Below, one piece after another: positions 24,095 to 33,253 of a stretch of DNA of 34,065 nt (positions are counted from its first letter, which is position 1; the number at the start of each line of letters is the position of its first letter). Made by a program: the position numbers and the translations under genes. Origin of the DNA: Pseudomonadota bacterium (GTDB lineage Bacteria; Pseudomonadota; Gammaproteobacteria; Xanthomonadales; Xanthomonadaceae). The stretch is taken from NCBI GenBank assembly GCA_018240435.1, contig JAFEFT010000033.1, positions 1 to 34,065 of the forward strand. Reading direction: 5' to 3'. The notes beneath the pieces were generated by a model, which made no database searches, was not told the origin of the DNA, and worked only from the letters and a program-made list of their open reading frames with translations.

Positions 24095-25338
24095 TCCGCC
24101 CGCTCGCGCTCGCGCTCGGCCTGCGCTACACCCGCGCCAAGCGTCGCACCGGTTTCATTTCCTTCATCTCGGCGGCGTCCATCCTCGGCATCGCCATCGG
24201 CGTCACTGCGCTGATCACCACCATCGCGGTGATGACCGGCTTCCAGGAGGAATACCGCGCGCGCATGCTGAGCATGGTCGCGCACGCCACCATCAGCGGC
24301 GTCGGCGAGGCGATGCCCGACTGGCACGAGGCGGTGCGGGTGGCGCATGCCGATCGGCGCGTGCTCGGCGCCGCCCCGTTCGTCACCCGCGAGGCGATGC
24401 TGCAGGGCAACAGTCAGCAGGGCGCGATCTTGCTCGGCGTGCTGCCCGAGCGCGAGGGCGAGGTCGATACCGTACTCGCCGGCAAGTTGCTGGCCGGCAA
24501 GCTCTCCGACCTGATGCCGGGCCGCTTTCATGTCATCCTCGGCAAGGACCTGGCCGATTCGCTCGGCGTCGGCGTCGGCGACAAGGTCAACGTGCTGGTG
24601 GCCGAGGGCAACGTCACTCCGATCGGCTTCGTGCCGCGCTCGAAAGCCTTCACCGTGGTCGGCGAGTTTTCCGCCGGGTTTGCCGATTACGACCAGAAGC
24701 TGGCGGTGATCGACATGGCCGATGCGCAGAAGCTGTTGCGCATGGGCGATGGCGTCAGCGGCGTGCGCCTGAAACTGGCCGACCTGTGGCAGGCCGGCGC
24801 CGTCGCGCAGGATCTGGCGCGGCGGCTGGGCGGCCTGTACGCGGTGCGCGACTGGACGCACGACAACGTCAACATGTTCATCGCCCTGCGCACCGAGAAG
24901 ACGATGATGTTCCTCATCCTCGTGCTGATCGTCGGCGTGGCCGCGTTCAACCTGCTGTCGTCGCTGGTGATGATCGTGACCGACAAGCAGGCCGACATCG
25001 CCATCTTGCGTACGCTCGGCCTGCGCCCGGGCGCGATCATGCGCGTGTTCATGATCCAGGGCAGCGTGATCGGCGCGCTGGGCGTGGCATTGGGCGTCGC
25101 CGGCGGCGTCGCGTTGACGATCAACCTCGATCGCATCGTCGGCCTCATCGAGCGCATCACCGGCATCGAGGTGATGCCGGCCGACGTGTACTACATCAGC
25201 GGCTTGCCGACACGGCTGGAGTGGACCGACGTCGCCACCATCGCCACCGTCGCGCTGGCGATGTGTTTCATCGCCACGTTGTATCCGGCGTGGCGCGCTT
25301 CGCGCGTGCAGCCGGCGGAGGCGTTGCGTTATGAGTAG
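24091..25338 (+). CDS. lolC: Lipoprotein-releasing ABC transporter permease LolC/LolE family
   Basis: 415 aa. N-terminal [42 protein letters not shown] is the LolC/E signature with the first membrane helix, followed by a large periplasmic domain (about residues 50-270), and three more helices ([20 protein letters not shown], a segment near [14 protein letters not shown], and the last near [20 protein letters not shown]). With LolD it extracts mature lipoproteins from the inner membrane for LolA. Only one permease gene is seen before lolD, as in species using a LolC-type homodimer (LolF-like). Overlaps ygfX by 4 nt and lolD by 8 nt. Confidence 0.92.
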   Translation: MIRPLALALGLRYTRAKRRTGFISFISAASILGIAIGVTALITTIAVMTGFQEEYRARMLSMVAHATISGVGEAMPDWHEAVRVAHADRRVLGAAPFVTREAMLQGNSQQGAILLGVLPEREGEVDTVLAGKLLAGKLSDLMPGRFHVILGKDLADSLGVGVGDKVNVLVAEGNVTPIGFVPRSKAFTVVGEFSAGFADYDQKLAVIDMADAQKLLRMGDGVSGVRLKLADLWQAGAVAQDLARRLGGLYAVRDWTHDNVNMFIALRTEKTMMFLILVLIVGVAAFNLLSSLVMIVTDKQADIAILRTLGLRPGAIMRVFMIQGSVIGALGVALGVAGGVALTINLDRIVGLIERITGIEVMPADVYYISGLPTRLEWTDVATIATVALAMCFIATLYPAWRASRVQPAEALRYE

Positions 25339-26068
25339 CCTGGAGTCGGCAAGCGGGAATCGGGAATCGACGCAAGCCGCAGCGGTGATTCGCTGCGATG
25401 GTCTGTCCAAGACCTACGTCGAAGGCACGCTGCGCACGCCGGTGTTCGATGGCTTGAACCTGCACGTCGCGGCCGGCGAGCGGGTGGCGATCGTCGGCGC
25501 ATCGGGCGTGGGCAAGAGCACGCTGCTGCACCTGCTCGGCGGGCTCGATTCGCCGACCTCGGGCGAGGTTCATGTCGCCGGCCAGGCGATGTCGAAACTG
25601 GGCGAGAAGGCGCGCGGCGATCTGCGCAACCGCGCGCTCGGCTTCATCTACCAGTTCCATCATCTGTTGCCGGAATTCACCGCGCTGGAAAACGTGATGA
25701 TGCCGCTGCTGATTCGCGGCGAAGCGCCGAAGACGGCGGCAGCGGCGGCACGCTCATTGCTGGAGCAAGTCGGGCTGGCGGCGCGCGTTGGTCACAAGCC
25801 TGGCGAGCTGTCCGGTGGCGAGCGCCAGCGCGCGGCGGTGGCGCGGGCGCTGGTCAATCGCCCGGCCTGCGTGCTCGGCGACGAGCCGACCGGCAATCTC
25901 GATGAAAAAACCGCGTCGGGTGTGTTCGACATCATGCTCGAACTCAATCGCGACATCGGCACCGCGCTGGTGCTGGTGACGCACGACCGGCGGCTGGCAC
26001 GGCGCATGGATCGCGTGCTCGAACTCACCGGCGGCGCGTTGCGCGAGCTGGACAAGACCGAGGTGTGA
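25331..26068 (+). CDS. lolD: Lipoprotein-releasing ABC transporter ATPase LolD
   Basis: 245 aa. Walker [10 protein letters not shown] (residues 56-64), Q-loop [16 protein letters not shown], signature LSGGERQR, Walker [14 protein letters not shown] and the H-switch VLVTHDRR. The [16 protein letters not shown] stretch is characteristic of LolD. Powers lipoprotein release with LolC. Start at 25331 overlaps lolC by 8 nt; the first ~18 residues ([13 protein letters not shown]) are unusual and read through a GGGAATCGGGAATCG repeat, so a later start (for example GTG at the codon for Val19, [11 protein letters not shown]) is possible. Confidence 0.94.
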   Translation: MSSLESASGNRESTQAAAVIRCDGLSKTYVEGTLRTPVFDGLNLHVAAGERVAIVGASGVGKSTLLHLLGGLDSPTSGEVHVAGQAMSKLGEKARGDLRNRALGFIYQFHHLLPEFTALENVMMPLLIRGEAPKTAAAAARSLLEQVGLAARVGHKPGELSGGERQRAAVARALVNRPACVLGDEPTGNLDEKTASGVFDIMLELNRDIGTALVLVTHDRRLARRMDRVLELTGGALRELDKTEV

Positions 26069-26072
26069 TGCG

Positions 26073-28487
26073 ATGGCCGCGGTCGGGGTGCGCAGGCGCA
26101 TTCCGCCGTTCGGCATCGCCTGCGCGGCAGCGCTGGCGCTGGGTGTGCTCGCCGCGATGCCGTTGCGTGCATTGCCATCGTTCGCGTTACTGGCGACGTT
26201 GTCCGGCTGCGGCCTGCTGGCATGGATCGCCCCGTGGCGCGGGCGCTGGCTCGGTGCCGCGCTGAGCGGATTCGCCTGGGCCTGTTTGTGCGCCGGCCAC
26301 GTCATCGCGCAACGCCTGCCGCCGGCGTTGGTCGGGCAGGACATCACCGTGACCGGCGTGATCGACGGCCTGCCCGAACGTCGCGACGATGGCCTGCACT
26401 TCACCTTGATCGCCGATACCGATGGCAACGTCGCGGGAGTTTCCGGTCGCCGATTGCGACTGGGCTGGTATCGCACGTCGAGCGAAGTCGCGTCGGGCGA
26501 GCGCTGGCGATTCGTGGTCAAACTGCGCCGGCCGCGCGGCGTGCTCGATCCGGGCGCGTTCGACTTCGAACGGTTCGCACTGGAACGGCGCATCGCCGCC
26601 ACCGGCTATGTGCGCGATGGCAATGCCGGCGGTGTCGCGCCGCAGCGGCTGGGCGCGAGCTGGAGCATCGATGCGCTGCGCGCGCGCGAATCGCAACGAA
26701 TCGATGCGGCGATCGCCGCGCCGAGTGCGCGCTTCATCCGCGCGCTGGCGTTGGGCGATACCCGTGGATTGACGCCGGACGACTGGGACGTGTTGCGCCA
26801 GACCGGGCTCAATCATCAGGTCGCGATTTCCGGTTTCCATGTCGGCGTCGTCGCCAGCTTTGGCGCGCTGCTGGGCTGGTGCGTGTGGTGGTTGTTTCCT
26901 GCACTCGGATTGCGCTGGCCACGGCCGCAGGCGTTGCCGTTGTTCGCGCTGGCGCTTGGCCTGGGTTACGCGGCGATCACCGGCTTCCAGTTGCCGACGG
27001 TGCGCACCGTGCTGATGATCACCACCGCGCTGCTGGCGCGGGTCGGTCGGCGTCCATCGTCGTTGCCCGATGCACTGGCGCTGGCCCTGATCGCGATGCT
27101 GCTGGTCGATCCATTGTCGGTGCTGGCGCCCGGCTTTTGGCTGTCGTTCGTCGGCGTGGCGTGGCTGTTGTGGTGTTTGCCGCACGACGCGCCGGGCCGG
27201 CGCTGGCGCTCGTTCGTCGGCGGGCAGGCGATCATGACCGTCGGCCTGCTGCCGCTGACGGTGTGGTTCTTCGGTCAGGCTTCGCTGGTGTCGCCGTTGA
27301 GCAATCTGGTCGGCATTCCCGGCTTCGCCTTGCTGGTGACGCCGCTGTCGATTCTCGGCATGGCGATGGATGCGATCTCGCCGACGCTGGGTGGGCCGGT
27401 GCTGCGGCTGGCCGGGCATCTGATGGATGGACTGTGGTGGATCGTCGAACACATGGCGCGCTGGCCCGGCGCGTTGATCTGGCTGCCCGAGCCAAGCGTG
27501 TTGGCGTTGCTGCTGGCGCTGCTCGGTGCGTTCTGGTTGCTGCTGCCGCGTGGCGTGCCCGGCAAGCCGCTGGCGCTGTTGCTGTGGCTGCCGTTGCTGT
27601 GGCCGCGGCAACCGACGATCGCTGCCGGCAGCGCCGAACTGGCGATGATCGACGTCGGGCAGGGCTTGTCGTTGCTGGTGCGCACGCAACACCACGCGGT
27701 GCTGTTCGACACCGGCCCGGCCTTCGCCGGCGGACTGGATCTGGGCGAGTCGGCGGTAGTGCCGAGCCTGCACGCACTGGGCGTACCGCGACTGGATGCG
27801 CTGGTCATCAGCCACGGCGACAACGACCATGCTGGCGGCGCGGCTTCGGTGCGACTGGCGTTTCCGGTGTCGCCGCGCTACGCGCCTGCGGGTTGGCTGC
27901 GCGGACAGGATTACCAACCGTGCCTGAAAGACGCGCGATGGCGCTGGGATGGTGTCGATTTCCGTTTCCTGCATCCGCCACCGTTCATGCCCTATCTGGG
28001 CAACGACAGCGGTTGCGTGCTGCGGGTGAGCGGGCCGGGCTGGTCGCTGCTGCTGCCCGGCGACATCGAAGCGATCATCGAACGACGCCTCGTGCGCGAA
28101 CAGCCGCAGTGGCTGCGCGCCGACGTGCTGGTGGTGCCGCATCACGGCAGCGCCACCTCGTCGACGCCGGAGTTTCTCGCCGCCGTCGCACCGAAGCTGG
28201 CGCTGATTTCGGTCGGCCTCGACAACCGCTTCGGTCACCCCAAACCGGCCGTGGTGCAGCGCTATGTCGATCGCCACATCGCGCTCGAAGATACCGCCAG
28301 CGACGGCATGGTGCGGGTGCGGTTCGATGTCGCTGGCGCGCAAATCATCGAACGAGCGCGCGTCGATCGGCAGCGCTTCTGGCAGGAGAATGCCCCGCCG
28401 CCGGCGGTGCGCGTGGTCGATCAGCCCGACGCCGCGCCAGTGCGGCCAAAGCGTCGGCGCGCTGTCAGGGCGGCGCCGGCAGGTTGA
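26073..28487 (+). CDS. comEC: DNA internalization competence protein ComEC/Rec2
   Basis: 804 aa. N-terminal membrane part with DUF4131-like region, competence domain with RALALGDTRGLTPDDWDVLRQTGLNHQVAISGFHVG, multiple membrane helices to about residue 510, then a metallo-beta-lactamase domain with the motif SHGDNDHAGG (His581, Asp583, Asp585, His586) and VPHHGSATSSTPEFL. ComEC forms the inner-membrane channel that takes up single-stranded transforming DNA; the MBL domain is thought to degrade the other strand. The start at 26073 lies 4 bp after lolD. All key residues are present. In several Xanthomonas genomes the next genes are exbB/tolQ-like; here an Rhs gene follows. Confidence 0.93.
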   Translation: MAAVGVRRRIPPFGIACAAALALGVLAAMPLRALPSFALLATLSGCGLLAWIAPWRGRWLGAALSGFAWACLCAGHVIAQRLPPALVGQDITVTGVIDGLPERRDDGLHFTLIADTDGNVAGVSGRRLRLGWYRTSSEVASGERWRFVVKLRRPRGVLDPGAFDFERFALERRIAATGYVRDGNAGGVAPQRLGASWSIDALRARESQRIDAAIAAPSARFIRALALGDTRGLTPDDWDVLRQTGLNHQVAISGFHVGVVASFGALLGWCVWWLFPALGLRWPRPQALPLFALALGLGYAAITGFQLPTVRTVLMITTALLARVGRRPSSLPDALALALIAMLLVDPLSVLAPGFWLSFVGVAWLLWCLPHDAPGRRWRSFVGGQAIMTVGLLPLTVWFFGQASLVSPLSNLVGIPGFALLVTPLSILGMAMDAISPTLGGPVLRLAGHLMDGLWWIVEHMARWPGALIWLPEPSVLALLLALLGAFWLLLPRGVPGKPLALLLWLPLLWPRQPTIAAGSAELAMIDVGQGLSLLVRTQHHAVLFDTGPAFAGGLDLGESAVVPSLHALGVPRLDALVISHGDNDHAGGAASVRLAFPVSPRYAPAGWLRGQDYQPCLKDARWRWDGVDFRFLHPPPFMPYLGNDSGCVLRVSGPGWSLLLPGDIEAIIERRLVREQPQWLRADVLVVPHHGSATSSTPEFLAAVAPKLALISVGLDNRFGHPKPAVVQRYVDRHIALEDTASDGMVRVRFDVAGAQIIERARVDRQRFWQENAPPPAVRVVDQPDAAPVRPKRRRAVRAAPAG

Positions 28488-28832
28488 TCGTCGGCGATCG
28501 GCGTCGGGTAAAGCGACGTCAGCGCCTTCGCGGATTTCGCGTCGGACGTTGGCGAAAGCCAGTCGTCCGGGCACTGCCGCGATGGCACATGCGCACCAGA
28601 CGCGCGGAATCTGTCGTCGGCGTCAATGGCCTGTGCAGATGGTCGCACAGGAAATTTTAACGAAGGGGGGGGGGTACGATGCGCGCCGTCTGCCGGGAGC
28701 GGGCGCTCGATGTGTGCCGATCCATGCGCTGTGCACAGCATCCATTGTGCGCAGGCCGACGACGGTGCCATTGGCGATGCGATCCGCTGCGGCCGCGTAT
28801 CGCGATACCACTACGATCTGGGGAAAATCCGC
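28488..28832. other. 345-bp leader region of the Rhs gene with hairpin, G10 tract and palindrome
   Basis: No credible gene. It contains the hairpin CCTGTGC/GCACAGG at 28630-28651, an AT-rich patch at 28652-28660, a run of ten G at 28665-28674 directly before TACGAT (28675-28680), and a perfect 12-bp palindrome GCTGTGCACAGC at 28728-28739. The frame upstream of the chosen Rhs start stays open to 28626, crossing the G run, but lacks protein character. A minus-strand frame across 28421-28771 is not recognisable. Confidence 0.7.
28665..28680 (+). promoter_or_regulatory. G10 homopolymer abutting a possible -10 box
   Basis: Ten consecutive G at 28665-28674 are followed immediately by TACGAT, a four-of-six match to the sigma70 -10 box. 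The G run would occupy much of the -35/-10 spacer, and the -35 candidate in GAAATTTTAA (28651-28660) is weak. Transcription from here would give a leader of about 145 nt before the Rhs ATG. Confidence 0.35.
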
Positions 28833-31800
28833 ATGCCGTTTCGATTCCTTGCCAAGGCGTTGGTCGGTGCTGTGCTTGTCGTTGCTCCGCTCGCCGCCCT
28901 CGCCGACACCGGCAGTCCGGGTTACAACCTCGGCCAGGTAGACATCGGCCAGGATTCGAGTTCGCTGCGCCAGAGCGCCGGCCCGATCGTTTATGCCACC
29001 GGCAATCTCGTCGTCGCCAAGACCGATTTCAGCGGCAAGGGCGAGATGGCGCTGTTCCTGACGCGCACGTTCAACAACTACTGGGGCGGCGTCGGCATCT
29101 TCGGCGCCAAGTGGCAAAGTAACTTCGACTACAAGTTGTCGTTCAATTCCAGTTCGGCATCGGGCGTGTGCTATCCCAAGCCGGGCGCGGTCTGTGCGAC
29201 GCCGCCGACCGGTACGACCAACCTCGTCCTGTGGGCGCACCTGCCGGACGGTCGCCGCATCAAGTACGTCTACAACGCAGCCCAAGGCCGCTGGCTGGAA
29301 ACCAAGCCGTCGCCGATTGCCTATATCGTCCGCAACTCCGACGGCAGCTACAGCCTGCACAACGATCACCAGGGCATCGAGCGCTACAGCGCCGCCGGTT
29401 ACGTGATGTCCATCGTCGACGCGCAAAACGTCGGCTGGACCTTCGCCTACGGTGCGAACAACTACCTCGCATCCGTCACTCACAGCAACGGCCGCAAGGT
29501 GCGCTTCACCTGGACGGGCAATCAGCTCACCACCGTGACCGATCCGGGCGGCAACCAATACTCCTTCGCCTATACCGCCAATGCACTCGGCGCCGGCCTG
29601 AACCTGCTCAGCCAGACGACCGGCACCTCCGCGGTCGGCATGACGACCACGACATCGTACGTCTACGCCGATTCCCGCTTTCCGGGCGCATTGACGAACA
29701 TCGTTCAAGACGCCGAAAGTTTTGCCAACTTCGCCTACGACGCCAACGGCAATGCCTACACGATGGGCCTGGGCGCGAGTGGGCAATACAACAACCCGAC
29801 GTTCGTCTACACGCCGGGTGCCAACAATACCTTGTCGGTGCTGGCGACGAATCCGCTGGGCCGGCAGACCACCTACACCTTCGTCAACGGCCTGGTCACC
29901 AGCGCCACCGGCACGGGCGGCGCCCATGTGCCCGATGCCAGCATGAGCCACAGCTACGACGCCACCGGTTACGACCGTCAAGTGACCGACTGGAACGGCA
30001 ACGTGACGGCGTACAGCTACGCGGCCAATGGCCAGTTGCAGCAGAAGGTCGAGGCGTCCGGCCAGCCGGAGGCGCGAACGACCAACTATGTCTGGGACGG
30101 CACGGCGGGCACGAACCGGCTGCTGAAGGTCATCGTGGTCGGCGATCACGAAACCGACTACACCTACGATCCGGCCACGCAGCGCGTGGCCACGATCCGC
30201 ACGATCAATCTCACCGCGCACGGCATCGCCAACCAGGTGCTTACAACGACCTTCACGTACAGCAACAACGCCAACAACAGCATGCTCGCCAAGATGGTCG
30301 CGGATGGGCCGGTGTCCGGCCCCAGCGATGCCGTCACCACGACCTACACCACCGCCGGCGATCTGGCCTCGGTCGCCAACAACCTCGGTCAGACGACCAC
30401 CTACGGCGGCTACAACGCGTTCGGTGAGCCGGCGACGGTGACCGGCCCCAACGGCAACACGACCGCCTATACCTACAACCTGTGGGGCGAGGTCAGCAGC
30501 ACCCAGACCAGCCCCAATGGCATCGCGGCCACAACCAGCTACTACTACGACGGGCAGGGGCGGCTGGCCAACGTCATCACTCCCGATGGCGTCAGCGAGC
30601 ACTACGTCTACGACGACGCCCAGCACCTGATCGCCAAGTACCGCGCGGCCAATGGCAGCATCGCCGGCGGCGCGGGCCTCGAGGAGGAGGATTACATCTA
30701 CAACGCGGCCAATGAAGTGACGAAGGTGGACGAAACCGCGCGCACGGGCCAATGGACGTTCGTGTGCACGAAATCGTTCAAGGACGCCGAAGGTGAGTCC
30801 GATTGTGCGCGATACGCCTACGAGTTCGTCGGTTCCAGCACGCTGGTCAGCAAGGCCATGCGCTCGTACGACGGCCTCGGCCGGGTATGGACGGTCGGCG
30901 GCAACAACGGTCAGAACTTCGTCACCGGCTACGACAACGACGGCAATGTCGTGTCCAGCACCGACTCGCTCGGGCACATCACCACCTTCACCTTCGATCA
31001 CCTGAACCGGAAGACCTCCACGACCGATCCCGAAAAAGGCGTCACCGCCTTCGGTTACGACGTCGGCGATCGCGCCGTCTCGGTGGTCGATCCGCGCCTG
31101 CTGATCACCACCTACGTCTACGACGGCTTCGGCCAGTTGTGGGCGCAGTCGAGCCCGGATACCGGCACCGTCTCGTTCACCTACGATGCCGGCGGGCGTC
31201 GCACCGGCTTCACCCGCGCCGATGGCACCGTCACCAGCTACGGATTCGACGGCCTCAATCGCGTCGCAACCGTCAGCACCGGCGGCAAGACCCAGACCTT
31301 CACCTACGATGCCTGCGCCAACGGCAGGGGCCGGCTGTGCAGCGTCGCCGACGCGTTCAACGGCTACAACGACAGCCTGAGCACGGCCTACACGCCGGAA
31401 GGCTGGGTCGCCAGCCAGAGCAGCATCGTCGCCGGCAGCACTTACAACACCGCCTACGCCTACGACAACATGGGCCGCGCCACCGGCGTGACCTACCCGA
31501 ACGGGGTGGCGGCGAACTACGCCTACGCCGCCGGCAAGCTGGCGTCGGCGACGGTGACGATCAACGGCACCACCCGTAACGTCGCTACCGGCCTGACTTA
31601 CGAACCCTACGTGGGCGTGGCCGGCTGGACCTACGGCAACGGCCTGGTGCGCACCAACGACTACGACCTCGACGGCCGCCTGACCGGCATCAGCACGACG
31701 ATCCCGTCGAGCACGGTGCTGCAAAGCCTCACCTTCGGCTACGACGCCAACAACTCGATCACCGCCATTACCAATGGTGCCAACGTCAACCTGTCGCAGA

Positions 31801-33236
31801 CCTTCAACTACGACGCGCTGACCCGTTTGACCGGCGTGGCCTTCGGGTCCAGCAGCAGCACCGCCTGGGGCTACGACGCCGACAGCAACCGCAGCAGCCA
31901 GACGGTCGGCTCGGCCAGTTCGGCGTATTCGCTGGCGTCGGGCAACAACACCCTGGCCGGCATCACCGGCACCGGCGCGCGCACCTTCGGCTACGACGTC
32001 AACGGCAACCGAATCAGCGACAGCGGCACCAGCGGCGCGATCGTGTTCCATTACGATCCGTTCAACCGGATGGATACGGCGACCAAGGGCGGCACCACCA
32101 CCACCTACCACGTCGATCCGCAGGGCCGGCGCGTGTACAAGTCGAGCGGCGGCAGCGTGTGGACGCACTTCGTCTACGGCATCGACGGCACGCTGCTCGG
32201 CGAGAACGGCGCGGCCGGCATGACCGACTACCTGTGGATGGGTGGGCAGCCGGTCGCGCTGGTGCGCAACAACACACTGTACATGGTGCACACCGACCAG
32301 CTCGGCCGGCCGGAGATCGTCACCAATGCCGCCAAGGCGGTGGTGTGGCGGGCGAGCAACTACGCCTTCGACCGCACGGTGACGCTGGATACCATCGGCG
32401 GCCTGAATCTCGGCTTCCCCGGCCAGTACTACGATGCCGAAACCGGATTGTGGAACAACGGCTTCCGCGACTACGATGCCAGCGTCGGGCGGTATGTGGA
32501 GAGCGATCCGCTGGGGCTGGATGCGGGGGTGAATACGTTTGGGTATGTGGGGGGTGAGCCAACGGCAATGAGCGATCCCATGGGGCTTACACCTTCATTA
32601 TCTGTAAATCATAATCTACCTATGGGGCCGGTTCCCTACAATTATTCCACACTATATCAAGCGCCGGATGGGCAATATTTTTATGCACCCGCAACAGCGA
32701 ACTTTAACGACGTTCGGAGTGCGGGCCAAAGCGATGGGACATCTGGAGCGTACGCTAACATTTGGCAATTTGGAACATATGATTTTCAGCGGCTAGGTGC
32801 GAGTTCGTCTGATGGCGGTACTTTTTGGTCGGAGTGGACTAACGCTTCGAATTTCGCCGTCGGTGTCTACATGAATGGTGCAGGATTTTCCGAGTCGATG
32901 ATGGATTCGATTGGTACCTATGCGGCAGATCTGATGTCTTCCGACGCTGGAAGTCCGAATCTAATAACATGGTGGAACAATGGCTGGATCGCCGCCAGTT
33001 TAGGGAGGCTTAGCCCCGCACTCGATCAGGATCCGAATTTAGAGTGCAAGGCTCCATGGGCCAATGCTAAAACACTTCCATCTATCACGGCAGTTGCCAT
33101 TCCAGTTGCCATTCCGTTTGCGGGGGATTATACGTTGCTTAATGGCGGCTCTGTGTTTTCCGAGGCGGCTTCGATTCAGGATTTGTATAGCGCGTATCCG
33201 TCTCCCGCAAACGACACTCGTTCCCATAAAAATTAA
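28833..33236 (+). CDS. Sec-exported Rhs/YD-repeat polymorphic toxin with variable C-terminal tip
   Basis: 1467 aa in one unbroken frame. Residues 1-24 are a classical signal peptide (AKALVGAVLVVAPLAALA, cut before DTG). Residues ~25-1210 are the Rhs shell: an N-terminal DUF6531-like region (LFLTRTFNNYWGG), then many YD repeats such as NGRKVRFTWTGN, YDNMGRATGVTYPNG and YDALTRLTGV. The core ends with RYVESDPLGL (residue 1222-1231) and a second SDPMGL ending at residue 1252. The last 215 residues are the variable tip (rich in N, S, Y, F, W; includes ASNFAVGVYMNGAGFSES), of no family recognised with confidence; a distant Ntox44-type layout is possible. Codon use turns AT-rich from about 32550, so the tip was probably acquired. 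GGGG 9 nt upstream supports the ATG. Downstream gene: likely immunity protein. Confidence 0.9.
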   Translation: MPFRFLAKALVGAVLVVAPLAALADTGSPGYNLGQVDIGQDSSSLRQSAGPIVYATGNLVVAKTDFSGKGEMALFLTRTFNNYWGGVGIFGAKWQSNFDYKLSFNSSSASGVCYPKPGAVCATPPTGTTNLVLWAHLPDGRRIKYVYNAAQGRWLETKPSPIAYIVRNSDGSYSLHNDHQGIERYSAAGYVMSIVDAQNVGWTFAYGANNYLASVTHSNGRKVRFTWTGNQLTTVTDPGGNQYSFAYTANALGAGLNLLSQTTGTSAVGMTTTTSYVYADSRFPGALTNIVQDAESFANFAYDANGNAYTMGLGASGQYNNPTFVYTPGANNTLSVLATNPLGRQTTYTFVNGLVTSATGTGGAHVPDASMSHSYDATGYDRQVTDWNGNVTAYSYAANGQLQQKVEASGQPEARTTNYVWDGTAGTNRLLKVIVVGDHETDYTYDPATQRVATIRTINLTAHGIANQVLTTTFTYSNNANNSMLAKMVADGPVSGPSDAVTTTYTTAGDLASVANNLGQTTTYGGYNAFGEPATVTGPNGNTTAYTYNLWGEVSSTQTSPNGIAATTSYYYDGQGRLANVITPDGVSEHYVYDDAQHLIAKYRAANGSIAGGAGLEEEDYIYNAANEVTKVDETARTGQWTFVCTKSFKDAEGESDCARYAYEFVGSSTLVSKAMRSYDGLGRVWTVGGNNGQNFVTGYDNDGNVVSSTDSLGHITTFTFDHLNRKTSTTDPEKGVTAFGYDVGDRAVSVVDPRLLITTYVYDGFGQLWAQSSPDTGTVSFTYDAGGRRTGFTRADGTVTSYGFDGLNRVATVSTGGKTQTFTYDACANGRGRLCSVADAFNGYNDSLSTAYTPEGWVASQSSIVAGSTYNTAYAYDNMGRATGVTYPNGVAANYAYAAGKLASATVTINGTTRNVATGLTYEPYVGVAGWTYGNGLVRTNDYDLDGRLTGISTTIPSSTVLQSLTFGYDANNSITAITNGANVNLSQTFNYDALTRLTGVAFGSSSSTAWGYDADSNRSSQTVGSASSAYSLASGNNTLAGITGTGARTFGYDVNGNRISDSGTSGAIVFHYDPFNRMDTATKGGTTTTYHVDPQGRRVYKSSGGSVWTHFVYGIDGTLLGENGAAGMTDYLWMGGQPVALVRNNTLYMVHTDQLGRPEIVTNAAKAVVWRASNYAFDRTVTLDTIGGLNLGFPGQYYDAETGLWNNGFRDYDASVGRYVESDPLGLDAGVNTFGYVGGEPTAMSDPMGLTPSLSVNHNLPMGPVPYNYSTLYQAPDGQYFYAPATANFNDVRSAGQSDGTSGAYANIWQFGTYDFQRLGASSSDGGTFWSEWTNASNFAVGVYMNGAGFSESMMDSIGTYAADLMSSDAGSPNLITWWNNGWIAASLGRLSPALDQDPNLECKAPWANAKTLPSITAVAIPVAIPFAGDYTLLNGGSVFSEAASIQDLYSAYPSPANDTRSHKN

Positions 33237-33253
33237 TTTACAGGATGGCTGCG

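Noticed and set aside
26187-28574. 795-aa minus-strand frame
   Set aside because: Antisense of comEC; product is Arg/Gln-rich low complexity.
28421-28771. 116-aa minus-strand frame in the Rhs leader
   Set aside because: Overlaps the comEC end and has no recognisable features.
28626-28832. Upstream in-frame start for the Rhs gene (through the G10 tract)
   Set aside because: Would bury the clear signal peptide 69 residues inside; the ATG at 28833 has a GGGG ribosome-binding sequence.
28623-32291. 1222-aa open frame on the minus strand
   Set aside because: Antisense shadow of the Rhs gene; GC-rich repeats keep the opposite strand open, and its Val/Gly/Ala/Arg-rich product matches nothing.
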